From positions 1 to 31,845 of the forward strand of contig RCNN01000254.1 in the NCBI GenBank assembly GCA_003667245.1: a DNA stretch of 31,845 nt. The letters run 5' to 3'. Each line of letters starts with the position of its first letter. Within the stretch, counting starts at the first letter, position 1. The notes below the pieces were generated by a model. That model was not told the DNA's origin. It made no database searches and saw only the letters and a program-made list of their open reading frames with translations. A program made the translations under genes and the position numbers. This document shows, one piece after another, positions 9,356 to 21,081 of this stretch. The DNA comes from Heterostelium multicystogenum. Taxonomy: Eukaryota; Evosea; Eumycetozoa; Acytosteliales; Acytosteliaceae.

Positions 9356-11176
9356 ATGGACCCACCTAACAACAATGATATCGGTGGTAGTAGTAGTAAT
9401 AGTAATAGTAGTAGTAGTAGTAGTAACTGTAAAAGTAGAAGCAATAGTAGCAGCGGTATAAGTAGTAATGTAAATAATAAAGTAAATCATAGTTTGGTAG
9501 AGGACAATAATAATATCCAAGATTTTATATTAGCAATTGATGTTGGAACAACAAACATACGTGCAATTATATTCGATCCATTGCTAAACATTGTCTCCAA
9601 GTCCACTCAGAATATACCACTAATTATCGATCAAAATAGACCTGGCTATATTGAGCAAGATCCCATTTTGATGTGGGAAATGTGTAAAGTTGTAGTCAAG
9701 GATGCTATCTCCTTATCTCCCGCTGCCAACCAGCCAGAACGTATTCGTTGCCTTGGAATTACCAATCAGCGAAGTACCTTTTTGACCTGGCGCCGTGACA
9801 CTGGCAAACCCATTCACAATCTTATCACTTGGCAAGATACAAGGTCAGCAGAGATCTGTAAGAATACAAATAACTCATTTGCGGTTAAAGGTATACATGG
9901 TGCTACAAGGTTTGCACATCTCTTTACGGGCAAGCCAAGATTTTTGCAAGCAAGCTATTTAGATGTATCAACAGCACATTCATCGTCACGTCTAGCTTGG
10001 ATACTAGAGAACAACGCAGAGGCAAAGAAAGCAGCAAAAGAAGAGCAAATGCTTTTTGGAACCATTGATACTTGGTTACTTTGGAATTTGACTGGTGGAA
10101 AAACCCATGCCACCGACTACAGTAACTTTAGCACCACAGGATTGTATGATCCCTATGAGATGACACACAACAAGGTAGTATTTTATTTATTCAATATTCC
10201 CTATCATATTATGCCAAAGATTTGTGACTCTAGCTACCACTATGGCGACACAATAAAAGAGCTCTTTGGTGTCTCGATACCGATTACTTCTTTATGTGGA
10301 GATCAACAATCGGCAATGTTTGGTGAATGCTGCTTTCAAGAAGGTGATACCAAGCTCACTGTAGGAACAGGATGTTTTGTAAATATCAATACTGGTGCTC
10401 AAGCACGTGCATCACGTTATGGAATGTATCCACTGATTGGCTGGAAAATTGGCTCCGATGTAACCTATGTGATGGAAGGAAAAGGTATGGCAGCAGGTAC
10501 TGTTGTCGACTGGGCTCAGTCTTTCGGCATGTTTGAGTCACCAGTAGAGACATCCGACATGGCAGCCTCAGTTCCACATTCACAAGGTGTAGTTTTTGTT
10601 CCAGCACTCACAGGGTTAGCACCTCCTCAAAATGATCCCAAGGCTCGTGGATTGATCATTGGATTGACACCATCCACTAAGAGAGAACATGTTATTAGGG
10701 CACTACTCGAGTCATTTGGATATAGATGTAAAGAGTTGATTGACAGTATAATTTCAGATAACTATTGTCCAATAAGACGTATTGTAGCAGATGGAGGTGT
10801 TTGCCAAAATGATTTTGTGATGCAATTTACGGCAGATATTTGTAACTCCAATATCGATAGAGCAGCTCACCCAGAGATGACAGCTGCTGGTGTATGCATG
10901 TTGGCTGGATTAAATGTAGGAATATGGAAATCAAAAGAAGAACTAGTGAAACTGAGACAAAGCTCTCGCATTTTCGTCAATACAATGAATAAGGATAACA
11001 GAAAAAAATTGTTCAAACGATGGACTAGAGCAGTTAGAAGATCAATGCACTGGGCATCCGAAGATAGCTTCAGCACAGCAAATGATGGATTTGGAGAAGG
11101 AAGTGATACTGATGAATCAAACTACTCACCTGCAACCTCCAAAAAGACAATACCCACAATAAATCACAATAACTAA
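9356..11176 (+). CDS. GK5: Glycerol kinase 5-like FGGY-family carbohydrate kinase
   Basis: An intronless 606-residue frame. The FGGY kinase fold shows as the N-terminal phosphate-binding motif DVGTTNIRA (about residue 62), FGTIDTWLLWNLTGG, GDQQSAMFGECCFQ (about 315), VGTGCFVNINTG (about 335), a glycerol-kinase-like TGLAPPQNDPKARG (about 419) and ADGGVCQNDF (about 478). The C-terminal KRWTRAVRRSMHW and the spacing match the GK5 branch rather than classical GlpK. The family phosphorylates glycerol or a related polyol with ATP; the substrate of GK5 is less certain. The first 50 residues are an Asn/Ser-rich low-complexity tract typical of amoebozoan proteins, and the last 40 are also non-conserved. 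The start is the first ATG, preceded by very AT-rich sequence. It lies tail-to-tail with the SLC26 gene, stop codons 51 nt apart. Confidence 0.92.
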   Translation: MDPPNNNDIGGSSSNSNSSSSSSNCKSRSNSSSGISSNVNNKVNHSLVEDNNNIQDFILAIDVGTTNIRAIIFDPLLNIVSKSTQNIPLIIDQNRPGYIEQDPILMWEMCKVVVKDAISLSPAANQPERIRCLGITNQRSTFLTWRRDTGKPIHNLITWQDTRSAEICKNTNNSFAVKGIHGATRFAHLFTGKPRFLQASYLDVSTAHSSSRLAWILENNAEAKKAAKEEQMLFGTIDTWLLWNLTGGKTHATDYSNFSTTGLYDPYEMTHNKVVFYLFNIPYHIMPKICDSSYHYGDTIKELFGVSIPITSLCGDQQSAMFGECCFQEGDTKLTVGTGCFVNINTGAQARASRYGMYPLIGWKIGSDVTYVMEGKGMAAGTVVDWAQSFGMFESPVETSDMAASVPHSQGVVFVPALTGLAPPQNDPKARGLIIGLTPSTKREHVIRALLESFGYRCKELIDSIISDNYCPIRRIVADGGVCQNDFVMQFTADICNSNIDRAAHPEMTAAGVCMLAGLNVGIWKSKEELVKLRQSSRIFVNTMNKDNRKKLFKRWTRAVRRSMHWASEDSFSTANDGFGEGSDTDESNYSPATSKKTIPTINHNN

Positions 11177-11227
11177 ATGATTATTTTATAATAAACAAGT
11201 AAACTCTGTTGTAAAAATTAGTAACTA

Positions 11228-13809
11228 CTATGTGTTGGCTGGGTTTATTTGTGGGCTTGTTAAAGTTGAAGAGTTTGACAAGAAATTTCTTCGCTCTTGT
11301 CTCATTAGAAAAAGGTGATGTTCTACAGCATCGTTTACAGTCCAGAAGAAATGATTAGCTCCTAAAGTATCTACAACACCACCTTTCTTAAGTAGATCTC
11401 TAATATATCCTTTGATTGATGCATAATATATAACCAGCTGTCTTTGTTTGAATTCCTCCACAAGCTCCCTTAGCATTCTTAATCCAGTTGAATCAATATC
11501 ATTCATACTGCTACAATCAATAATAACAGCTCCTTTTGTTGGATTACCATCAATATTTACTGTGACCAAACCCTCAATGTCTGCGATATCAGCTTCACTA
11601 TCAGATAGCTCGTGTCGGTCTTTTTTTTTAGTAGGCTCATATTGCCTCAGTTTTTTCTTTATATACTGGGTATTAGCAAAATAAATTGATCCATCTATTC
11701 TTACTACTTTGATTCCCTATATTCAATCGTTTTGTTTAGTGAATTGCATATTAAAATTTTGGTTGTTATAAATAATACTTTAAATGTTTCAGCCTGGGGA
11801 ACTCTTTTTATATTTTTATAGAGCTCTGTTCCTGGAAGTCTTCCTAACTCAGCGAAAGGAGGATATGCACTCTTGTAGATAATTAAAAGTAACGAACAAA
11901 TAATACCAATCATAATACCTTGGAGGATACCAAGAAATATCGTTGAAATAAATGAGATGAGATACAACATTAGATCCAATCTATGAACTTTCCATAGGTC
12001 CAATGCTATTTTTACTTCGATGAGATCAACTACTGCAACAACCACAATACTTGCAAGGATTGATTTCGGAAGAAATTCAATGATCCTAGTCAGGAAAAAT
12101 AGTGAGAAAATGATAATTATTGCAGTTATGAATCCAGAGATTTGAGATTTAGCGCCAGATTGTGCATTGACAGCTGTTCTAGAGAGCGAAGCTCCTACTG
12201 GGAATGAAAGAAAGAATGAACCAACAAAGTCTGACATTCCAAGAGCTAGCAATTCTTGATTTGGGTCAATATTGTACTGTTGCTTCTCGGCAATTTTGGT
12301 ACTGACTGAAACAGAGCTAATGAAACCAACCAAAACTAAAACTAAAGCACCAGGGGTAATACGTACGACTACAGCAAACCAATTAAGTGACTCTGGATAT
12401 CCAGGAGTTGTATGAATAGTTGGAAAAGTAGGAATTGGGAAGTTTGATGGGATAACACCAACAGTTGAGATGTGTGCATTTTTTTTGAGATCAAATAACC
12501 AGGAAATAAGAGTGAGTAACACCACAACGAGCAATGGACCCGGAAGTTTCAGTTTGAATCGTGCATTAATCTTCTTTAGACCAATCAAGAATGCTATGCC
12601 ACTAAATGCAATCAATACTGACCACCAGTTGGTTTTCTTTATCTCGATAAAATATCTGACAAGAAGCATTGGCAGGAAGTTGGTTGATTCCACGTCGTAT
12701 ATTCCAAATATGTGTTTGATTTGACTACTACTAATGATAATTGCACAACCACTAATGAATCCAGTTTTAACAGGGTCACTTAAAAAATTGGCTACAAATC
12801 CAAATCTCAACAATCCGAAAATGATTTGATAGACACCACAGACAAACGCTAGTAATATCGATACAGTTACTCTTCTCTTCATATCACGATTTTCAATTCC
12901 AACCTCTCCATTAACTGTTTCCAGCACAAGTAAAGAGATGATTGCAAAAGGTCCCATTGATAGCTCTCTTGATGTTCCAAAGATACAATAGATAAAAATC
13001 GGCATGATTGAGCTGTACAGTCCATATTCTGATGGTAAGTCTGCCACCATGGCATAGGCCATACCTTGAGGTATCAACATTACACCAACTGTTAAACCAG
13101 CAATTATGTCTCCACGTAGATTATTCTTTATACTATAATTGGGAAGCCAATTGACAATTGGAAGTAACCCCAAAAGATAATGGATAAATCGTTTTTTGTG
13201 CTTCTTTTCAAATTTAAATTGTCTGATCTGACGAATTGTATTCATGAAAATATCATCGTCATGTCCTGATAACGTGGGTGTGAAAGTATGAGGTGCTGGA
13301 TCTTCAGGATCACGATCTGCTCCAGATGCAATCTTAAGTGTATGATGATCATCCAAAGAAGCTGTACTATTATCAGCCTTAATTTCATCCATCTCTATCG
13401 AGTTGCTTAGATCAATTGTTGGAGGAGTCGGAACTTTCTGGAAAATACGTTGTGAACCAACGATTTTAGGTGACGGGCTCGAATAGTAAGGCGAAGTTGG
13501 CTGACTCATACGAAGTGACTGATTTAGCTTCGAAGGGGGCACATAATAGAGATCTTTTGATTCAGAAACCAAGTTCTCCCTTTCTTTCGCTAAAAGAGAT
13601 ATACTATCATCGCCATCCTTACTTTTACTTATTTGGTTTTGTTGTTGGTCATTTACCAAAATGCTAGTATTATTGTTGTTTATATTATCATCAGATTCAT
13701 TAGTACTATTATTAATATTAATATTATTATTATTGATTGTTGTATCTGAATCTGATAATGCAGAATACTTATTATTTTTATTTGACATTTTATTATTTGT
13801 CAATTTCAA
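11228..13809 (-). CDS. SLC26/SulP sulfate or anion transporter with STAS domain
   Basis: Two exons, 13809-11779 and 11716-11228, are joined in phase 0 across a 62-nt intron (GTATTA...ATATAG), giving about 839 residues. Residues 1-190 are disordered and Asn/Ser-rich. The SulP membrane core begins near residue 205, with the family signature PQGMAYAMVADLPSEYGLYS at 247-266 and FGTSRELSMGPFAIISLLV after it, and many hydrophobic segments follow. The STAS domain spans the exon junction (AELGRLPGTELYKNIKRVP, then VVRIDGSIYFANTQYIKKKL) and includes AVIIDCSSMNDIDSTGLRML. SulP proteins move sulfate or other anions across plasma or vacuolar membranes; the ion cannot be told from sequence. Between the STAS halves is an acidic insert (SDSEADIADIEG). 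A second ATG at 13788 is an alternative start. The frame is clean. Confidence 0.93.
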
Positions 13810-14246
13810 AAATAAAAAAATATCAACACAATATCTTTTTTAAAAATTCAAACTAATACTTCATATATATAAATATTGTAAAAACTATATAAATAATAAT
13901 AATAAGATTATATATTGTATTGAACTTATTCTAAATGAATATATATTTATAATTCGATATGACAAAGTTATGTTTAGTCATTAACTAAATGAATATGACC
14001 TAATAGCAATTGTGATAAAAAACACACATGTTACCACAAGTTATATATAATCTGTTTTTGTTTTATTTTTTTGTTTTTTTTTTTTCTTTTTGATATTGAA
14101 TGTTTTGCATTGGGATGAACAACAATAAAATTGAAATTTAAAATGAAAAATTTCAAATTCTCAATACCAGATTTAAATCTCCATTATGGATGACGAAAAT
14201 TAATGTAAAATGTTACGTATCTTTTGTTCAACAAATTATAATCAAA
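13810..14246. other. AT-rich intergenic spacer between SLC26 5' end and ISWI 3' end
   Basis: Promoter side of the SLC26 gene and terminator side of ISWI. It consists of AT-rich sequence with T runs (around 14060-14090). No gene or structured RNA was seen. Confidence 0.6.
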
Positions 14247-17200
14247 TTATTTTTTTGTAGTTTTATTTGAAGTTGATTTGCTTTTTGTTGTTGTTTCCTT
14301 TAGTTTCTTTTTTGGAGGAACAGATTCATCTTCAGAATCAGAGTACTTTGAACCATTTAATGATTTCTTTGCGGCAACAGATGAGTCTTCACTTTGTTCA
14401 CTCTTTCGCTTGAGCTCTTTATCGGATGACTTGGTGCTCTTGGACTTGGTGCTTGATTTACTTTTCTCTTTACTAGTGTCCTTTGAGCTTTCTTTTGACT
14501 TTTTAGCTGAAGACGATTTTTCTTTCTTTTCTTTTTCCTCCTTTTCTTTCTTTTCTTTTTTCTTTTCCTCTTTTTCCTTTTCTTTCCTCAGTCTCTCTGC
14601 CTCTTTCTCACGCTCAGCTTCGTCTTGTTGCTCCTTAATGATGTATTTCAAGAGCTGATCACATCTTGCTTTGAGTTCCTGGGGTGTTCTAGTTTGAATA
14701 AGCCAATCGAAACGGAACTGAGGAGCTTTGCGAATCTCTTCCTTGAGCTCATCCCAAGCGCCATATCCAAGCTTATGCATCATACACACCAAAAATGTAT
14801 CCTCTTCACTATTGTAAGTCTTATTCTTTTTAATACCATATTGGATCTTGAGCTGTTGCCATGGATTCTTATATTGGGAAACCTTACGATCTAGAGCTTC
14901 AATTGTTTCCTTGTATTTCAAGAGACGTTCTTCTCCTTTCTCGATTCTCGATATCAACTTTTCGTACTCTGCTACTTCTTTATATCGTTTCCAAAAGACA
15001 TTAGAGTATTCTTGGACTTGTTTTTGCAGTCTTATCCTCCATATTATCAGCGATAGTATCGTATGCTTTTCTTCCATAGAGCTCACAGCCACGAATAAAG
15101 TTTCTAAAGTCAACTCTATTCCAATCGGCAAATCCATTGGGAAGAAGCTTCTCTTTGAGCGCTTGTTCTTTCTGCGGTTAGGTCACCAAAATCTGGCTCT
15201 GGCTCCTCTTTGTCGTCAGCAGCATCTTTATCAACATCCTGCTTCTCATCCTTCTTGTCGTAGTACTCACACTTGGCGTTATATGCATTCATTTCTTTTT
15301 GCAATAACTCAATGAGACGTGGTGGGTAGAACTGGAAATCATGTGTGACGGGTTGCTTAGGTGCTTTGAATTTTCTTTCCTTCTTTTCCTTCTTTACTGG
15401 ATTTTTTGTGCTGATGATACCTAAATTCTTCATGTACTCTTCGGATTCAATTGGCTTTCTTTCTCTCTTGAAATTTTCACCCCAGAAATTAGTTGTAAAG
15501 TGTTGAGCCTATCAATAGTGTAAACATTAGTATGGTTCCATTTCTAATAATTAAAAAAAACATATTTTACCTTATAATCGACACCGTCAAACTGATAAAG
15601 ATTTCCATCAGATGTAAACTTCAATGGGTTTGTGGCAAGATCTTTCAATTTGTCATTGACAAGTTTAGTCTTTTCCTCACCTTTCTGAAGGATAGTATCA
15701 ATGTCTTCGTCAGTAATAGAAGAATCTTTGCATTTGAAAATATCATCTGCACCAAAGCGAATCATTGATAACAACTCCTCTGGATTTGCAGATTTGTTTT
15801 GCTCGACTAGTCTTCCTTGTTGGATAACCACAGCATCCAACTGTAATTTGAGCTCGGCTTTCTCGACCATCTTCTCTTCCATTGAGCTCTCGGTAACAAA
15901 ACGATAAACTGTGACAGGTTTGGTCTGACCAATACGATGTGCACGATCCTGGGCTTGAAGATCCATCTGGGGATTCCAATCACTGTCAAAGAGAATGACT
16001 ATGTCGGCTGTGTTTAGGGTGATACCCAAACCACCTGCTCTAGTGGTGAGAATGAATACAAATGCTCTGATCCCGGTGCATTGAATGATTCAATGTAGTT
16101 CTCACGTGTTTTGCGAGTCGGTTGATCCATCAATTCTGCAATAGGAGTAATCTCGATAGAGGAGATAGTCTTCGAGAATGTCAAGCATTCTTGCCCATTG
16201 CGAGAAGATTAGAACTCTGGAACCTCTTTGCTTGAGACGACCTAGTAACTTGTCGAGTAGAACCATCTTACCACTGTTGTTTATCAAATGATCTCCAGTT
16301 GTGTATGGCTGCTCCTCTGCACCGTCAAAGAGATATGGATGATTACAAGCTTTTCTAAGCTGCATGCAGATATTGAGAAGCTTTACACGTCCAGAACTTC
16401 CTTTGACACCAACACCGTGTAATGCCTCGAAGTCCTTGCTCAACAATCTCTTATACCACTCACGTTGCATGGCAGAGAGACCAACATAAAGCTTGATCTC
16501 CTTCTTTGGTGGCAATGACTTTTCTACCTCTGACTTTAAACGACGCAAAAGGAAAGGTCTCAAAACTTTATGAAGTTTATCGATGACCTCTTGTTGATTT
16601 TCCGTCTGCTCTAAATTGAACCAACGATCGAAATCATCACTTGATGAAAATACATCAGGCAACAAAAAGTTTAGCAGTGCCCAAAGCTCATGCAAATTAT
16701 TCTTATGAGATAATTGGTTAGATATATGAACAGTATCTTATTCTTTTGCTTGATCAACCTACCTGAAGTGGAGTACCAGTAATTAAAAGTCTAAACTGAG
16801 AATTGAATAGTCTGACACCTTTGGAGAGTACTGAATTTTCATTCTTAATTCTGTGGGCTTCATCAATAATAATATATCTCCAACTGAATTTCTTGAACAC
16901 TGCCTTATCTTTGATCACCATTTCATAGGTGGTTACACAAACATCAAATTTCTTATGAACCAGTTGTTCTGTTTTAATTTTTTGCTATTTAAATTTCAAT
17001 TAGTAACTATCAAGTAATATCACCAAAGGACAATTATCTTACTCTCTCTTGCTTTTCACCGTGGAACTTGACAACTCTTAAAATGGACACCATTTTTAAA
17101 TTCTTTACACCAACCAGAAAGAGTGGACTTTGGTGCTATAATCAAATGAGGTCCTCTAATACCTTTGTACTCTGAAAGATATCCCAAAAGCGATATAGTT

Positions 17201-17980
17201 TGCAATGTCTTTCCAAGACCCATTTCATCTGCTAAAATACCATTGATACCTCTTTCATATAATTGAATCAACCAATTTAATCCATAAATTTGGTAGTCTC
17301 TCATTACACCATGTTTGATATCTAAAGTAACTCTTGTCAGTATGGTTAATTGATGAGGGACATCATCGTTTCATTTACTTACATGGTGGGTTGGTTGTGA
17401 AAAGTTGAATGAATGGGGAGTTTCTTCATCGATTGTCGCCTTCAAGATTTCGTCGTCCTCTTCTTCTCAGTGATGGTTCCACGCTTGGTTGGAGTCGAGT
17501 TGATATCGTTCTTTTTCTTTTTCGGTTGAGAAAACTGCTGTTGGATATAAAGTGAGAAAAGATTTCGGTACGCTCTAAAAGAAACTTTAAACGATCTTTC
17601 TGTGATTTATCTTTGTCTGCTTGGAGTTGGTCTCGCTGTCTTTTTTCGAGCTCAGCAAGTTGTTTCTTTTGTTCATCTTTCAGTTGCTTGAGACGCTCTT
17701 TCTCGAGCTTGATGGCATTTAAACGCTCTTTACGCTGTTCCTCTGTTTCCTCTCGCTTCTCTCCATTGACACCATCAGCAGCCACTTCCTCTTCATCATC
17801 ATCGTTGAATGGCAAAGGTTGGTCATCATCCTCATCTATGATACCTTCGTCCTCCTCCATGTCACTCATAACCTCATCATCCTGTGGAAGTTCATCCTCA
17901 TCTCCATTCTTGGAAACAATACTTCTTATAACAGGTGAATTGGTCAATGAACCACGTTCACTATTATTTCCAGTTGACAT
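14247..17980 (-). CDS. ISWI: ISWI-type SNF2 chromatin-remodelling ATPase (frame-broken in this sequence)
   Basis: About 1,070 residues once frame breaks are allowed for. Order: acidic N-terminus and coiled coil; [11 protein letters not shown] (AutoN/linker); SNF2 ATPase with [18 protein letters not shown] (Walker A), [12 protein letters not shown] (DEAH) and [23 protein letters not shown]; helicase C with [36 protein letters not shown] and [16 protein letters not shown]; then HAND, SANT and SLIDE ([47 protein letters not shown]). It ends in a Lys/Glu/Ser-rich tail. ISWI slides and spaces nucleosomes in the nucleus. Clear introns are 17331-17378, 16985-17042, 16702-16762 and 15509-15570. At least six frame breaks occur. 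Two single-base losses in homopolymers lie near 17085-17100, an apparent 8-nt direct-repeat contraction lies at 16113-16131, and others are near 17465, 17555, 16070-16085 and 15175. Domain content is otherwise complete, so consensus error is more likely than loss of the gene. Confidence 0.95.
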
Positions 17981-18746
17981 TAAATTTTAACAAACAATAA
18001 AAATAATAATACTAATAAAAAATAAGTAATAAGCAAATATTATAATAATAATAATAATAAATAATAAAGATAATGAATAGGGATAATAAGATGTAATTAA
18101 ACTAATAAAGTTTACAGTTATGATTATATTATTTGTGTTGTGAATGACTAAGCAACAAATAATAATAATAAATGTTATACTCTGTTATCTCTGTTATGTC
18201 GAATGTTGTGCAACAAAAGAATGAATGAAAGAATGAGTGAGTGAGTGTTCTTGAAGTTGCTAAACTTTTGGAGGTGAAGACTGAGCTGCTGTGGAGCGAA
18301 AAAAAATTGGTTTTTTACCGGCAAAACACTTATTTGGTTATTATTTTATTTCTACTAAATTTAATAAACTAAATCCAAATGGATCCATTAATATCTACCA
18401 TTTCCTATCTCTTTGAATGATGTCTTAACAACTCTTGTTTAAAGTCTCCAACAAAACAAGATAATTTATCATATTTTCCAGATTTCCATAATAATAAATA
18501 GAATCAAATTGAGTTAAATTCATTTAAGGCAACTCCTATAATAGACAATTGCCATCAACCTAATCAACAAACCAGGGGCATTACATATTATATATTTAGA
18601 GCATCTATTATTACACACAATATATATTGTAGCCGAATTTAAGGATGAAAAGCTTCGTTTGAAAAATAAAAATAAAAAAAAATATTTGAAAAATTTAAGT
18701 TGAAGTTAGGTGGTTTTTTATTGCATTTGTTTGATTGTGGCTTTGT
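17981..18746. other. AT-rich intergenic region upstream of ISWI
   Basis: Holds AAT/ATA microsatellite-like runs (about 18000-18070) next to the ISWI start and the 3' flank of the RGG gene. A weak inverted repeat GGCAA...TTGCC lies at about 18529-18554. No gene was recognised. Confidence 0.55.
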
Positions 18747-19145
18747 TTACTCTTTCATTTCATTTTCCTTGGCAATTTCGTCAAGCTCGGCATCTAATTC
18801 CTCTTTGGTTGGGGTCTTTTCTTTCTTGAAACGGCCACCACGTCCTCCACGACCTCCACGAGATCCACCACGTCCACGACCTCCACGAGATCCACCACGA
18901 CCACCTTGTGGTCTACCACCTTGTGAACGACTACGATCACCTCCACTGTGTGAACGACCTCTACGATCATTAGCATCACGGGTAATGGTGACTGAGGTTG
19001 AACCTCTCTTCTTGAATCCTGGTGATGTTACTCCAATCTTTCCCAGTCTCTTTCATTTGTGTAAAACGGTCATTCAAAGTACCTGATGCACTTCCACTTC
19101 CACGACAATAACACGACGTCCACCTCTATTGAAAGCTGATGACAT
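18747..19145 (-). CDS. Short RGG-box protein resembling CHTOP/ALY mRNA-export adaptors
   Basis: About 132 residues if two single-base frame breaks are bridged (near 19110 and 19045). It starts MSSAFNRGGRR, continues SGTLNDRFTQMKE, then SPGFKKRGSTSVTITRDAND, then a dense arginine-glycine block (SRGGRGRGGSRGGRGGRGGR). It ends TKEELDAELDEIAKENEMKE, stop at 18747-18749. LNDRFTQM near the N-terminus, a central RGG block and a C-terminal EELDAELDE motif are the layout of CHTOP (FoP duplication domain) and resemble ALYREF ends. Those proteins bind mRNA and the helicase UAP56 in the nucleus and are methylated on RGG arginines. No RRM is present, which favours CHTOP over ALYREF. Both family motifs are short, so the assignment is tentative. 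Confidence 0.6.
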
Positions 19146-19347
19146 TTCTATTTATAGTTTTAATTTTTATAAAATACAGAGAGTAGTGTTGCTAAGCTTG
19201 GAGAGAATAGAATATAATAATTGAAGGGAAATGTGAGTCTATATTCATGAAAATCATTAAAATCATCCATATCATATTAATCCAACTCAAAAAAATGAAC
19301 AAAAATATAACTATTGCTGTTGCTAAGGCGGATAAGTTGGTCTGCTA

Positions 19348-19565
19348 CTATTGTTGTGCTGATTGATTTTGTTGTGATGTGGTTGATCCTTTCCATTCAA
19401 TGAATTGTCGAAATATATCCTATAAATAAAAATAGATTCCATTTACTTCATAGCGCGAACTTTAGGGATAATCAACTATCAAGGTGATCGTTTCATGTGA
19501 GTTTTTGGTCACTTTTTTTGCTCGAAGATCACCATGAACATAACTGATGAACTGATACAACACCA
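19348..19565 (-). CDS. Hypothetical small protein, 3' part only
   Basis: A minus-strand exon reads YQFISYVHGDLRAKKVTKN and ETITLIVDYP. After a one-base frame break it reads KVRAM, then a short GT-AG intron (about 19423-19442), then IFRQFIEWKGSTTSQQNQ, ending at TAG 19348-19350. The splice keeps the frame (AA|G). The upstream part is unresolved: a TAA lies about 8 codons before YQF, and the plus strand also has an open frame there (19534-19749). I do not recognise the family; the strand-rich sequence could be a small OB-fold protein, but this is only a guess. Confidence 0.35.
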
Positions 19566-20240
19566 ATTACCAAAAAAATGGTTGATTGTATGCTGTTGCA
19601 GAATGAAAAAACCAAAGGTATTCAATCTATCTTCAATTGTACTAGTCTATTACGACTACTACGACTACTACTCGATCAGAAGTGAAGAAAGGATTGATCC
19701 CAACCAACAGGATGTGTACATTCTTTTTGACATTCAGTCTTATGGATAATATGAAGCAGGATGAATTATTGTTTGTTGTATCTATACCTTTTGATTATGA
19801 TTGTATATTGTAAAAAAGAGATTTATACACTATTGATAACAATAATTCGTGGATATAAGATGAATGATATAAGCAAATATATATATAGTATAATAAGATT
19901 ATATTATTAGATTAATTGACTAGATATTAATATATATATATAGAGAGAGTAATTGCCAAAACAATATGATTAATTAAATTAAACAATAAGGTTATAACAA
20001 TAATAAAAATAATAATAATTATAGATGGAGATGTAAGAATAAATGAATGAATATTATTATTTAATTATTTAATTTAATAATCTTCAAATTAGTGTTTGGG
20101 GTTGTGTAACTGCCAAAAAATTTAAAATTTTTTTATGAATATTTTATAAAACGTTACCACCTCTTTACAACATAGAGATTGTATGATCAACAACAAAGAG
20201 GACTTATATTAATATTATCATAATATAATATATAGTGATC
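19566..20240. other. AT-rich intergenic region
   Basis: Upstream region of TRAPPC5. It contains TA dinucleotide runs (about 19880-19945) and AAT-rich sequence. A plus-strand open frame begins before it and ends at 19749 but has no recognisable similarity. The upstream exon(s) of the minus-strand gene ending at 19348 may lie in its left part. Confidence 0.45.
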
Positions 20241-21025
20241 ATGGCAACTAACTTTGGTAATGTCAATAAAAATGCAGTCAACATTGTAGATAGACCACTA
20301 TCTAAAGGAAAAACAGAGATCAATTTAAGTACTTTTGCTTTCTTGTTTTCAGAGCTAATCCAGTACTCTCAAGATAGAATCAAAGCTGGACATGAGTTGG
20401 AGAAAAAGTAATTACATATAATACCTTTTGATTGTGCACGCATCGATTGCTGATTGTTTGCTTGCTTTAGATTATCAGATATTGGATTTTCTTGTTGGTA
20501 CTCGTGTTTTAGAGCTTTTAGTGGTGCGAGAAAAGAATGCTAAAAGAGAAACCAAACTGTTAGGTATACTTTCTTTTATCCACTCGACTGTATGGAAAGC
20601 ATTGTTTGGAAAGCAAGCAGACTCTCTAGAGAAGAGCACTGAGGCCGACGATGAATGTGAGAATCCTTATTGAAAAAGAACCCCTCCAACATCCCACATA
20701 CTGACCCATAATAATGCTCTCTATAGATATGATTTCAGATGCCAATATGATTGTAAATAAGTTTATTTCATTACCAAAGAATTTGAGTAGTTTGAATTGT
20801 GCTGCATTTGTTGCAGGTATAATAGAAGGCATACTATGTAGTGCTGAGTTTGTAAGTTAACACCCACCACCAATCTTTTTTTCTTAAAAGTACAAACTAA
20901 CACTATCTATTCAACACATTTAGCCAGCAAGAGTAACAGCTCACAATGTAGCTGTGGAGGGAAAGAAGTTTCCAAAAACTGTAATATTAATTAAATTCAA
21001 TCCAGAGGTGATACCAAGAACTTAG
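20241..21025 (+). CDS. TRAPPC5: TRAPPC5/Trs31, TRAPP tethering complex subunit
   Basis: Four exons: 20241-20407, 20471-20656, 20727-20851 and 20924-21025. The introns are 63, 70 and 72 nt; the second uses a GTGAGA donor and removes an otherwise in-frame stop. The product is about 190 residues, as usual for the family. Recognisable blocks are [79 protein letters not shown] and [25 protein letters not shown]5 is a core subunit of TRAPP, the Rab1/Ypt1 exchange factor for ER-Golgi traffic. One extra T in the run at about 20483-20486 breaks the frame in exon 2; the rest fits without change. Confidence 0.93.
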
Positions 21026-21081
21026 ATCGCTTTAATAAATAGAAATTTATATCTTTATGTAATATTATATTAGTTTATTTA

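Noticed and set aside
9299..9520. Minus-strand Thr-rich open frame
   Set aside because: It is the mirror of the Ser/Asn codon repeats in the GK5 N-terminus.
14278..14658. Plus-strand Ser/Phe-rich open frame
   Set aside because: It is the antisense of the Lys/Glu/Ser-rich ISWI tail, a common low-complexity shadow.
18700..19086. Plus-strand Pro/Arg-rich open frame of 128 codons
   Set aside because: It is the antisense of the RGG repeats; the minus strand has the start, the acidic C-terminal motif and family-like ends.
19534..19749. Plus-strand open frame of 71 codons
   Set aside because: No similarity, a run of Tyr/Asp codons, and partial overlap with the better supported minus-strand exon. 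It cannot be excluded entirely.
20700..20715. ACCCATAA, resembling the upstream element of dictyostelid small-RNA genes
   Set aside because: It sits inside the second intron of TRAPPC5 with no RNA-like structure downstream.
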